Shown: positions 1 through 5,268 of the stretch, piece by piece
Layout of the letters: each line of letters starts with the position of its first letter
Position numbering within the stretch: the stretch's first letter is position 1
Assembly (NCBI GenBank): GCA_002688875.1
Contig: NZDU01000011.1
Span: 1,317 to 11,277, forward strand
Length of the DNA: 9,961 bases
Source of the DNA: Candidatus Pacearchaeota archaeon
Lineage (GTDB): Archaea > Nanobdellota > Nanobdellia > Pacearchaeales > GW2011-AR1
Direction: 5' to 3'
Translations under genes and position numbers: made by a program
The notes under the pieces: generated by a model
Databases searched by the model: none
Told to the model about the DNA's origin: nothing
What the model saw: only the letters and a program-made list of their open reading frames with translations

Positions 1-143
1 TCTCCGACTTCGGTGTCTTCTGGAAGGGTGGGGTCGGTTATTTTTATTTTGGGTAATTGGGTGAGAGAAATATTTAGGTCAGAGACTAATTTATTAATCT
101 CTTCTTGTTTTAATTTAGTATGTTTGGGCTGGAGTATATGCAT
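1..143 (-). CDS. rpoH: DNA-directed RNA polymerase subunit H (Rpo5/RpoH), N-terminal part
   Basis: The minus-strand frame opens at an ATG (141-143) and runs off the left edge after 47 codons. The protein begins MHILQPKHTKLKQEE and continues with LPKIKITDP and PEDTEVG. These match the archaeal RpoH family (homologous to the C-terminal domain of eukaryotic Rpb5), whose members run L-x-P-x-H near the start, then LPKI and DP, then a GD turn. RpoH is a small assembly subunit of RNA polymerase near the downstream DNA channel. The family is usually about 75-85 residues, so roughly half is missing. An in-frame TGA at 162-164 with no intervening Met supports this start. In archaea rpoH commonly precedes rpoB, so other polymerase genes probably lie beyond the left edge; that is inference. 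Confidence 0.85.
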   Translation of the reverse strand, partial: MHILQPKHTKLKQEEINKLVSDLNISLTQLPKIKITDPTLPEDTEVG

Positions 144-226
144 CTTAGGTATATGTGTTAATCAGGATGATTGTGAAATTTACCTTTAACAACTTTATAA
201 TAGTCAATAATAAATCATTAAAAAGG

Positions 227-234
227 TTTATAAA
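227..234 (-). promoter_or_regulatory. Candidate TATA box for rpoH
   Basis: TTTATAAA, preceded on the minus strand by the A-rich, BRE-like ACAAAACC. It would start transcription near 205 and give a leader of about 60 nt. A second, weaker candidate (TATTATAAAG near 195-204) lies closer to the gene. Confidence 0.45.
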
Positions 235-314
235 GGTTTTGTTTTGAGTTATTCGGTTTAGGGGATGGGGTTAGTTGGTTGTAGTGGAGTTTATATAATT
301 TTTAGATCAAGATA

Positions 315-551
315 TTAATGAGACAGGTGTTTCCTAATCGTATCTGGCCAAGATGTTAAATCTACTTCATCTTCTAATTCAAATGCGTCATATAGATGTT
401 TTTTTACTTCACCAAGCGCCCTTGTTGCTACCAAATAGGCATTTATTCCTTCACTTCCTCTACTGACATCATATGCTCCAGCTCTACCTAATCCATCTAT
501 AGCCGATGCGTACCATTCATCTATTTCTTGTTTAGTTTCAAATTTTGCCAT
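315..551 (-). CDS. Hypothetical protein, 78 aa
   Basis: I do not recognise a family. The protein is acidic and mostly helical in character, starting MAKFETKQEIDEWY and ending WPDTIRKHLSH. It has no Cys, no membrane segment and no signal peptide. A stop codon lies three codons upstream of the ATG, so the start is well bounded. A good TATA box (604-611) predicts a transcript beginning near 582, giving a leader of about 31 nt. The gene is co-directional with rpoH downstream, but the 171-bp gap and a separate TATA box argue against strict co-transcription. Three tryptophan/tyrosine residues and an even hydrophobic pattern suggest a small folded domain rather than a random frame. Confidence 0.65.
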   Translation of the reverse strand: MAKFETKQEIDEWYASAIDGLGRAGAYDVSRGSEGINAYLVATRALGEVKKHLYDAFELEDEVDLTSWPDTIRKHLSH

Positions 552-603
552 CTTAATCTATCAGAACTCTTTCCCTCAGGGTAAAAATACCACATATTAG
601 CCC

Positions 604-611
604 TATTTAAA
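604..611 (-). promoter_or_regulatory. TATA box for the 78-aa gene
   Basis: TTTAAATA on the minus strand, a canonical archaeal TATA sequence, about 57 bases upstream of the ATG. It predicts a short leader. Confidence 0.5.
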
Positions 612-635
612 TCTATTTATCAGATGTCTCTTTGT

Positions 636-806
636 TCAAATCTTGTCCCATATTTCATCTGATTCATTATTCCAGATTCTTTCTAGAGCTGGAGAACAAA
701 CAAAGCCCTTGTTATTTTCTAATAATTCTACTTTTTCTCTGAGGTTCTTTACTTCTTCTAAAAGGAATTTTATTGTCTCTTCTTTGTTGATAAGGTTTGT
801 TTCCAT
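636..806 (-). CDS. Small coiled-coil protein with antitoxin-like C-terminus, 56 aa
   Basis: The frame begins METNLINKEETIKFLLEEVK and ends LERIWNNESDEIWDKI before a TGA. The first ~32 residues form a heptad-like helix rich in Leu, Glu and Lys. The tail (SPALERIWNNESDEIWDKI) resembles the C-terminal segment of small archaeal antitoxins, in which a short acidic W-D-N-E-x-D motif docks on the toxin. That resemblance is from family knowledge and is not proven here. Support for a real gene is good: a TATA box is centred 25.5 bases upstream of the ATG, the same spacing as in several longer genes here, which predicts a leaderless mRNA. No toxin gene is adjacent on the same strand; the nearest toxin-like gene is at 1312-1569, across the tRNA. 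Confidence 0.65.
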   Translation of the reverse strand: METNLINKEETIKFLLEEVKNLREKVELLENNKGFVCSPALERIWNNESDEIWDKI

Positions 807-827
807 GCTTTGAATAAGTTGGAGGAT

Positions 828-835
828 TATTTAAT
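828..835 (-). promoter_or_regulatory. TATA box for the 56-aa gene
   Basis: ATTAAATA on the minus strand, centred 25.5 bases upstream of the ATG at 804-806, so transcription should start at the start codon. Confidence 0.55.
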
Positions 836-855
836 GGTTTTGGTGGATGATAAAG

Positions 856-868
856 ATGGCCCGTAGGG
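856..868. repeat. 13-bp direct copy of the tRNA-Lys 3' end (att-like)
   Basis: ATGGCCCGTAGGG is identical to 1026-1038, which covers the discriminator base, the 3' acceptor strand and the first T-stem bases of tRNA-Lys. Partial duplication of a tRNA 3' end is the usual mark left by site-specific integration. No integrase lies in the 170-bp interval, so a non-autonomous element or a remnant is the likely reading. Confidence 0.5.
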
Positions 869-869
869 T

Positions 870-1024
870 CTGGAAATTAAAAATTTCCAGTTCTTCAGGA
901 ACTTTGTTCCTTCAGACCTAAAAGTCCTTGACTTTTAGTCTTACAACTTCATGGAAGTTGTAATCATATGAACCCGCACATGGATGAAAATCTCTTATGA
1001 GTTATAATTGCTTCGCAATTATAA
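870..1024. repeat. Array of perfect short-loop inverted repeats
   Basis: Four inverted repeats lie side by side. They are 870-890 (9-bp arms, loop AAA), 897-911 (6-bp arms AGGAAC/GTTCCT, loop TTT, plus a 3-bp outer helix TCT/AGA after a 2x2 mismatch), 918-938 (9-bp arms, loop CTT) and 941-963 (10-bp arms, loop ATG). Their centres are 880, 904, 928 and 952, exactly 24 bp apart. A fifth, 1002-1024 (10-bp arms, loop TTC), reads GCGAAGC at its tip on the minus strand. Between the fourth and fifth, 964-1001 holds only an 8-bp palindrome and a weak 3-bp hairpin. Arm sequences differ between copies, so only the architecture is repeated. Neither strand gives a credible ORF. Confidence 0.8.
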
Positions 1025-1025
1025 A

Positions 1026-1038
1026 ATGGCCCGTAGGG
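1026..1038. repeat. tRNA-embedded partner of the 13-bp direct repeat
   Basis: This is the second copy of ATGGCCCGTAGGG, inside the tRNA gene. Together with 856-868 it brackets the hairpin array. Confidence 0.5.
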
Positions 1039-1101
1039 GATTTGAACCCCTGACACCCTGCTTAAAAGGCAGGTGCTCTAACCGGGCTGAGCTAACGGGC
1101 C
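1027..1101 (-). tRNA. tRNA-Lys (anticodon UUU)
   Basis: The minus strand folds into a complete 75-nt cloverleaf. The acceptor stem is GGCCCGT/ACGGGCC and the D stem GCTC/GAGC. The anticodon stem is CCTGC/GCAGG with loop CTTTTAA (anticodon TTT). The variable loop has five bases. The T stem is AGGGG/CCCCT with loop TTCAAAT, and the discriminator is A. CCA is not encoded, as is common in archaea. There is no intron. A run of four T follows the discriminator and may end transcription. The loop keeps U33 and A37, as expected for tRNA-Lys. Confidence 0.97.
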
Positions 1102-1103
1102 AT

Positions 1104-1131
1104 ACTCCATAACCATAATAAATTATGGAGT
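1104..1131 (-). other. Inverted repeat abutting the tRNA-Lys 5' end
   Basis: ACTCCATAA (1104-1112) and TTATGGAGT (1123-1131) are perfect 9-bp arms around a 10-nt loop. Only two bases separate them from the mature tRNA 5' end. If transcription starts near 1141 from the TTTTTAAA box at 1163-1170, the pre-tRNA would carry this hairpin as its 5' leader, next to the RNase P cleavage site. The rest of 1132-1277 shows no credible gene. Confidence 0.5.
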
Positions 1132-1162
1132 GTTAACTGACAAAAGAATGAGTAAATGTTGG

Positions 1163-1170
1163 TTTAAAAA
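1163..1170 (-). promoter_or_regulatory. Candidate TATA box for tRNA-Lys
   Basis: TTTTTAAA on the minus strand. It predicts a start about 40 nt before the mature tRNA. A CTAAATAA box at 1172-1179 is an alternative. Confidence 0.3.
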
Positions 1171-1277
1171 GTTATTTAGAGTGGTTTGATAATGTGTTGG
1201 AGGTTGAAGAGATATGTATTGAGTCCAATAATGGAGATATAATATGATTTAGGATTTATTGAAAGGGTTACAAATTA

Positions 1278-1285
1278 TTATATAA
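1278..1285 (+). promoter_or_regulatory. Candidate TATA box for the toxin-like gene
   Basis: TTATATAA lies about 30 bases before the ATG, giving a leaderless or nearly leaderless transcript. Confidence 0.45.
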
Positions 1286-1311
1286 TCTTAATGTTTTAAT
1301 TATTTATTATA

Positions 1312-1569
1312 ATGTATAAAATAACATTTGTTGATAAAAGAGTTGAGAGGAAAGTTAGAAAATATATTGAGATTCGTAGGGATATTCCTGCTAAATTGGA
1401 TAGGTTGATAGTCAATCCTCGGAAGGAATGTGGAGCTCATCCGTTGCATGGGAAGTTAAGAGGGAGGTGGGCGTGTTGGTTGGGATCTAATATAAGATTG
1501 ATTTATATTATTGATGATAAAAACGAAATGATAATAGCTGTAGGAATAGGAACTCATAATCTATATTAA
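1312..1569 (+). CDS. RelE/YafQ-family mRNA interferase toxin-like protein, 85 aa
   Basis: This small basic protein has the RelE/ParE layout: an N-terminal strand and helices, then the core HPLHGKLRGRWACWLGSNIRLIY and a C-terminal IGTHNLY. The H-x-L-x-G-x-L-x-G-x-W signature, the arginine in the RLIY strand (R62) and the terminal GTH-x-x-Y/F are characteristic of the YafQ branch. Those toxins cut mRNA at the ribosome using several His residues and a C-terminal aromatic; His43, His46, His82 and Tyr85 are candidates. Length is typical. No antitoxin lies directly upstream on the same strand. Instead a small coiled-coil gene converges on it with overlapping stops, and another antitoxin-like gene lies beyond the tRNA. 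A pure ParE-like gyrase poison is less likely given the histidines. Confidence 0.8.
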   Translation: MYKITFVDKRVERKVRKYIEIRRDIPAKLDRLIVNPRKECGAHPLHGKLRGRWACWLGSNIRLIYIIDDKNEMIIAVGIGTHNLY

Positions 1570-1769
1570 TAAATAAACTCTTCGGGTTTGACGCCTTCTT
1601 TGAGAAGTCTATCACTTTCTTCAATAGTTTCCATTACTTCCTTGTCTTGCAAAACATCTAGTGTTGTTTTTATTCCTTGAATTTCTCTAAGTAGGCTATC
1701 TTTCACTTCTTCAAGATCTGATTGTAATTCTTTGACTTGATCGTTTTTAATGGTGAGATTGTTCTCCAT
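1566..1769 (-). CDS. Small coiled-coil protein, candidate antitoxin, 67 aa
   Basis: The protein begins MENNLTIKNDQVKELQSDL and is one long amphipathic helix up to about residue 40. The tail LQDKEVMETIEESDRLLKEG then VKPEEFIY resembles archaeal RelB-like antitoxins. In those a D-K-E-x-M-x-x-I-x-E-S-x-x-x-x-x-x-G segment precedes an acidic end that wraps the toxin. This is family resemblance, not proof. Its stop codon overlaps that of the toxin-like gene by 4 bp, so the two genes converge, unlike ordinary toxin-antitoxin operons. A TTTAAATA sequence centred 25.5 bases upstream of the ATG predicts a leaderless mRNA and supports the start. Confidence 0.65.
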   Translation of the reverse strand: MENNLTIKNDQVKELQSDLEEVKDSLLREIQGIKTTLDVLQDKEVMETIEESDRLLKEGVKPEEFIY

Positions 1770-1790
1770 GATAAGAATAGTGAGGAGTAG

Positions 1791-1798
1791 TTTAAATA
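1791..1798 (-). promoter_or_regulatory. TATA box for the 67-aa gene
   Basis: TATTTAAA on the minus strand, centred 25.5 bases before the start codon. Confidence 0.6.
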
Positions 1799-1821
1799 AT
1801 TTATGGGATTTGGGGTTGTGT

Positions 1822-3177
1822 TTAAGAGCTATGGGAAGAAGTTTGATATGTGGGTGGTTCTTCGTTTGATTCTGTCGATTCTATTGTTTTTATCACATGA
1901 TCTAGAACTTCATTATGAATATCTTCAATGGATCTTGGGTCTATGTTGTTGGATGAGCAGTTTATCTTTGTCCAACCATAATGTTCTATTAGTTCTAAGT
2001 ATGCGTTTTCTGCATTTTTTAGGTGAGTTTCGCTAGATTCATGTGCATCAATAGCGGGCTCGTCTCTTTCGGCCTTGAGCTTGTTTGCTACAGTTAATGG
2101 CATGTAGAGGAGAATTGTTGAGTTTGGTCTTGGTAGTTCTAGCATATCATATTCAAGTGATTCGATCCAGGATGCCAGCTTGATTCTATCTTCACGATTG
2201 TTATATTTAGCGCATTGATGGCCCATGTTTGAACTTGCATATCTATCGCTTATTAGTATTTTTCCCTCTGAGAGTTTACGTCTAATTTCTTCTACTGAGC
2301 TTCTTCTATCTGCTGCATAATATAAACAGGCAATCTTTGGGTCTATTTCATCTGCTTTTTCAAACCAAGAACCCGTGTTTAGGCGATTGTTCTTTCCGAG
2401 ATAACAATCACCAACAATGTCCCCTGTGGGAGTTCCATATTTTGGAAAGGATATTTTTTCACAATCGTACCCCTTGTCATTAAGTGCATTAAAAACTTTG
2501 TCAGTTTGAGTCTCTTTCCCAGAACAATCAGTTCCTTCAATTACTATTAGTTTTCCCATCTTTTTTGTTAAGAATATCTTTTCGAACTTGGTTTTGATAT
2601 CTTCGAAGACTTCTTCTGAGGTTTTATTCCCATCTATTACAATTATCTTTTCGTTTAAAAGTTCTGTTGTTTTGAGATAGTTATTTCTTACTTGATTTGA
2701 GAAATTGGGGTTGTGTTCGAATTTATGGGTTGTTCGGTTTTCTTTGTTCATTCTTTCGATTGCTGTTTCGGTGGGTATGTCGATGATGAAAGTTAAATCT
2801 GGAGTTGGGAGGTTTTCGTGTCTTCTTATTAATTCTTGTATGTCTAGTCCTTGGGCTGCTTGGTAAGCGATTGTTGAGAGTTTGAAACGGTCTGATATGA
2901 TTATATGGTTTTCTTTTAGGTTTGGTAAGATGATTTCATTTACTTGGTTTTTTCTGTCTTCAATAAATAGGTTTGCGATTTCGTCTGCTTGAGTAATTGG
3001 ATCGTTGTCTTCTTTTATTACTTCTCTGACGTTTGTATCTTTGTAAGGATTTCTTGTTAGAACTATGTGGTTATGTTTGTCTAAATTGAATAAATATTCT
3101 ACGAATTTTTTTATTTGCGTAGATTTTCCGCATCCGTCGATTCCTTCGAATGCTATGAATAAACCGTCTTTTTTCAT
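1822..3177 (-). CDS. tmk: Tandem double thymidylate kinase (two TMPK domains), 451 aa
   Basis: Thymidylate kinase converts dTMP to dTDP with ATP. A normal enzyme is about 200-215 residues; this protein holds two complete kinase domains. Domain 1 (residues 1-206) has a P-loop EGIDGCGKST (11-20), TRNP (41-44) in place of the usual TREP, DRF (96-98) and a lid-like NRTTHKF region. Domain 2 (207-~432) restarts with an internal Met, MGKLIVIEGTDCSGKETQ (P-loop residue after Lys is Glu), then FPKYGTPTGDIVG and DRY (311-313). The last ~20 residues are a Ser/Thr/Glu/Pro/Gln-rich tail. A TATA box 25.5 bases upstream fixes the start. Codon choice changes at the domain boundary (2559): domain 1 prefers TTC, GAC, AAC and ATC, while domain 2 prefers TTT, GAT, TAT and TGT. 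This suggests fusion of genes of different origin. ThyA lies just upstream on the same strand. Confidence 0.88.
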   Translation of the reverse strand: MKKDGLFIAFEGIDGCGKSTQIKKFVEYLFNLDKHNHIVLTRNPYKDTNVREVIKEDNDPITQADEIANLFIEDRKNQVNEIILPNLKENHIIISDRFKLSTIAYQAAQGLDIQELIRRHENLPTPDLTFIIDIPTETAIERMNKENRTTHKFEHNPNFSNQVRNNYLKTTELLNEKIIVIDGNKTSEEVFEDIKTKFEKIFLTKKMGKLIVIEGTDCSGKETQTDKVFNALNDKGYDCEKISFPKYGTPTGDIVGDCYLGKNNRLNTGSWFEKADEIDPKIACLYYAADRRSSVEEIRRKLSEGKILISDRYASSNMGHQCAKYNNREDRIKLASWIESLEYDMLELPRPNSTILLYMPLTVANKLKAERDEPAIDAHESSETHLKNAENAYLELIEHYGWTKINCSSNNIDPRSIEDIHNEVLDHVIKTIESTESNEEPPTYQTSSHSS

Positions 3178-3198
3178 GATGTTATTTATGGAAAATGC

Positions 3199-3206
3199 TT
3201 ATAAAT
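3199..3206 (-). promoter_or_regulatory. TATA box for the double thymidylate kinase
   Basis: ATTTATAA on the minus strand, centred 25.5 bases upstream of the ATG at 3175-3177. Confidence 0.65.
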
Positions 3207-3243
3207 AATTATGATGGTGTAATAGGTATTTTGGGTTATATGT

Positions 3244-4764
3244 TTATTTACTATGATGCTCTGGATTTTGGTATTCGAGGTTTTGATATTCGGTGTTTGG
3301 GTGTTCAGTGTTGTGGTAATCTGTGTTTTGGTTTTGATCTTTATCTATGAGTTCCTTGTCTTGGGTGTATTCTTTAGTGGGGTCTTTGAGGGCTATTTCT
3401 GCTTTTGCGAGTTCTCCGCCGACGTCGAAGGCGTGGTCTATTTGGGAGATGACTTGGTTTTTCTTTAATATTCTGTAGGCTTCTTTTGCGCTTCTTGCAT
3501 TATATTGTCCTATTTGGATTCCTTCTGGAGATAAGTGGGTTAGTTTTATTTTGTCGTCTTCTGTGGATATTAATAAATTTCCGCGGGGGTCTAATTTGAA
3601 TTCGTGTTTTAGGTTTTTTTCTATGATTTCTTCTGATCTTGCCCAGTCTCGTTCGTAGATGTGGGCGCTGTTTGAGACTATTATTAAATCTCCGACAGGG
3701 ACGTTTAGTGCGTTTGCGATTTCGTATTGTACGGCTCTTAGTGCGAAGGCGTTTTTTGGCCAGGCTTCGAACATGTCGTTGCTTCTGAAATATGCAGTGA
3801 GTGTTAGTTTGTCTTGGACTAGGGCTTGGATTAGATCTAGACAGGGGCTATGGGAGTTATTGTGGTCTTTTGGGACGTTCCATGTAACACCTACTGCGCG
3901 TCTTGAGAATATTGCGTCTTTTAGTTGCTTGATCATTGAATCGATTTGATCGACTCCGAAATGTTCTCTTAGTCTGTTTCCGTAACTATAGTTTAAACCG
4001 AGTGGTATTTTTGCTGTGGTTAGCGTTGGTATGTATTCTTCTAGATGTTCTCTTGAGAATTTGAAGAAATGTTTCCAGTCTACATTTTCTGAATTTTCAT
4101 TTGTTATAACTGTGGTTAGTGCGACTATTTCTTGTTGGTCTTCTCCGTATTGGCTTCTTTTAACGTGGCCGAATTTTAGGATTGTATCAAGAATGTCGAG
4201 CCAGGCGTCGCCTATTTTTTCATTTCTAATTATGAATCCTGTTCTCTCTGATGGAGATGATTTTGGTGGTTCGGGGATTTTTCTTTCATATATTTCTGGA
4301 TCTCCCCAAGGTTCTCTGTCCTCTAGTGAGATTAGGAAATCGTTAAAAGATTTCCAATCTCTATTGTCTCTTTTATCGATTATTTGAACGTTTGTTCTAA
4401 ATCTTTCTATAGCATCTAATGGGATTTCTGGCTCGATTATTGACTCGTGGGGTCCGATGATTTTTCTTTCTTGGTTTATGCCGTTTTCTTTTAATGCGAT
4501 TAAGGTTTCTCCCGTTCCGGTGATGTCTGTCCCGCAGATTATGATATAGTGAATTTTTTTATTTGCTAGGACTTGCCTTAGAATGAGATTGATTCCGTCT
4601 TGATGGCTGTAACACTGGCCCGCTACAATAAAATTGTTGTCGTCTATATGTTGTAATATTTTGTCTTTTTGGGTCCAAAGTGTGCATATCCCTTTGCTAC
4701 TATTTGGGTTGCCAACTGTAACGAGATCGTTTTTATAGACGGGCCAACTTTCCTCTTTTGACAT
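3244..4764 (-). CDS. thyA: MtrA-like domain fused to archaeal thymidylate synthase, 506 aa
   Basis: The C-terminal domain (about 175-450) is ThyA, which methylates dUMP to dTMP using a methylene-tetrahydropterin. Visible are the catalytic Cys308 in SHSPCLDLIQ, the dUMP-binding TAYFRSNDMFEAWPKNA (326-338) and SAHIY (366-370), matching the His/Tyr pair of ThyA. The N-terminal ~145 residues resemble MtrA, the corrinoid subunit of tetrahydromethanopterin methyltransferase, and DUF4346-type domains. Matching segments are NPNSSKGICTLW, IHYIIICG, ETLIALKENGI, RKIIG and AIERFRTNVQIID. The MtrA segment that carries the corrinoid-ligating His (G-H-L-T-G as I recall it) reads TGTGE here, so cobamide binding is doubtful. 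The end (residues 480-504) is five copies of an N-x-[DE]-[YH]-x pentapeptide. A TATA box 25.5 bases upstream fixes the start. Usual ThyA is 220-300 residues. Confidence 0.88.
   Translation of the reverse strand: MSKEESWPVYKNDLVTVGNPNSSKGICTLWTQKDKILQHIDDNNFIVAGQCYSHQDGINLILRQVLANKKIHYIIICGTDITGTGETLIALKENGINQERKIIGPHESIIEPEIPLDAIERFRTNVQIIDKRDNRDWKSFNDFLISLEDREPWGDPEIYERKIPEPPKSSPSERTGFIIRNEKIGDAWLDILDTILKFGHVKRSQYGEDQQEIVALTTVITNENSENVDWKHFFKFSREHLEEYIPTLTTAKIPLGLNYSYGNRLREHFGVDQIDSMIKQLKDAIFSRRAVGVTWNVPKDHNNSHSPCLDLIQALVQDKLTLTAYFRSNDMFEAWPKNAFALRAVQYEIANALNVPVGDLIIVSNSAHIYERDWARSEEIIEKNLKHEFKLDPRGNLLISTEDDKIKLTHLSPEGIQIGQYNARSAKEAYRILKKNQVISQIDHAFDVGGELAKAEIALKDPTKEYTQDKELIDKDQNQNTDYHNTEHPNTEYQNLEYQNPEHHSK
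3253..3327 (-). repeat. 15-bp coding tandem repeat at the ThyA C-terminus
   Basis: Five in-frame 15-bp units encode NTDYH, NTEHP, NTEYQ, NLEYQ and NPEHH. The unit is degenerate but keeps Asn first, Asp/Glu third and Tyr/His fourth. It ends two residues before the stop codon and probably forms a disordered hydrophilic tail. Confidence 0.8.
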
Positions 4765-4785
4765 GTATTCACAATAATTAGCTAG

Positions 4786-4793
4786 TTTATAAA
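4786..4793 (-). promoter_or_regulatory. TATA box for thyA
   Basis: TTTATAAA, centred 25.5 bases before the ATG at 4762-4764, giving a leaderless mRNA. Confidence 0.65.
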
Positions 4794-4840
4794 TTAATTT
4801 GTGGTGTTTTTTTATGTGTTGATGATTAATATTCTAAGAT

Positions 4841-5173
4841 TTATTCTAAATTCTCATTAATTTTATTCTCGATTTCTTCTTGAGTTTGGTTTCCGATTAA
4901 TCTTTCGACTTCTTTTCCGTCTTTGAATAAGATTAGGCAAGGGATGCTTGAGACTTGGTATTTTCCGGCTAGTTCTTTGTTGTCGTCTACGTTGATTTTT
5001 ACGAATTTGACTTCTTTCATTTCTTCGGCTAATTCTTCGATAACTGGGGAAAGCATAAGACAAGGCATGCACCATTCTGCGAAGAAATCTACTACAACTA
5101 GTTTGTGTCCGTTTTTGACGATTTCGTTGAATTCTTGATCTGAAATCTCCATTGCTGATTCGTTGTTTTCCAT
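4841..5173 (-). CDS. trxA: Thioredoxin, 110 aa
   Basis: This is a complete thioredoxin fold of usual length. It has LVVVDFFAEWCMPC (25-38) with the redox pair Cys35/Cys38 in WCMPC, then FVKINVDDN (57-65), and SIPCLILFKDG with the cis-Pro at 78. The middle dipeptide is Met-Pro rather than the common Gly-Pro, and an extra Cys79 follows the cis-Pro; both are unusual. The usual buried Asp is present (D29). There is no signal peptide, so it acts in the cytoplasm. A second Met at residue 8 is an alternative start. The nearest TATA-like sequence (5231-5238) predicts a leader of about 36 nt from the first Met. Thioredoxins reduce ribonucleotide reductase among other targets, which fits the dTTP genes on either side. 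Direct coupling is inference. Confidence 0.93.
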   Translation of the reverse strand: MENNESAMEISDQEFNEIVKNGHKLVVVDFFAEWCMPCLMLSPVIEELAEEMKEVKFVKINVDDNKELAGKYQVSSIPCLILFKDGKEVERLIGNQTQEEIENKINENLE

Positions 5174-5230
5174 TTTGTGTTGAAATCGCCTCTTGATTGA
5201 TTAATCATTGGTTGAAAAAGAAAAATGGAG

Positions 5231-5238
5231 TTAATAAA
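5231..5238 (-). promoter_or_regulatory. Candidate TATA box for trxA
   Basis: TTTATTAA on the minus strand, followed by a predicted leader of about 36 nt. No convincing Shine-Dalgarno sequence is seen close to the ATG. Confidence 0.4.
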
Positions 5239-5268
5239 TGTTTTTGTTGTGGGTGATGTTGTTAACTT

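Noticed and set aside
856..1001. A second, decayed or split tRNA gene, suggested by GTGCGGGTTCATATG on the minus strand (near 967-981) and the CCCTACGGGCC at 858-868
   Set aside because: The B-box-like stretch has no matching T-stem strand, no D arm or anticodon arm can be folded, and the hairpins lie between the two parts.
870..1024. CRISPR array
   Set aside because: The repeated units are palindromes with different sequences and no spacers between identical repeats.
1140..1260. Short plus-strand frames (13-16 codons) between the tRNA and the toxin gene
   Set aside because: They are too short, with no promoter at the usual spacing and no recognisable sequence.
3659..4387. Plus-strand frames of 96 and 123 aa opposite thyA
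   Set aside because: They lie wholly within conserved ThyA and MtrA-like coding sequence and show no motifs.
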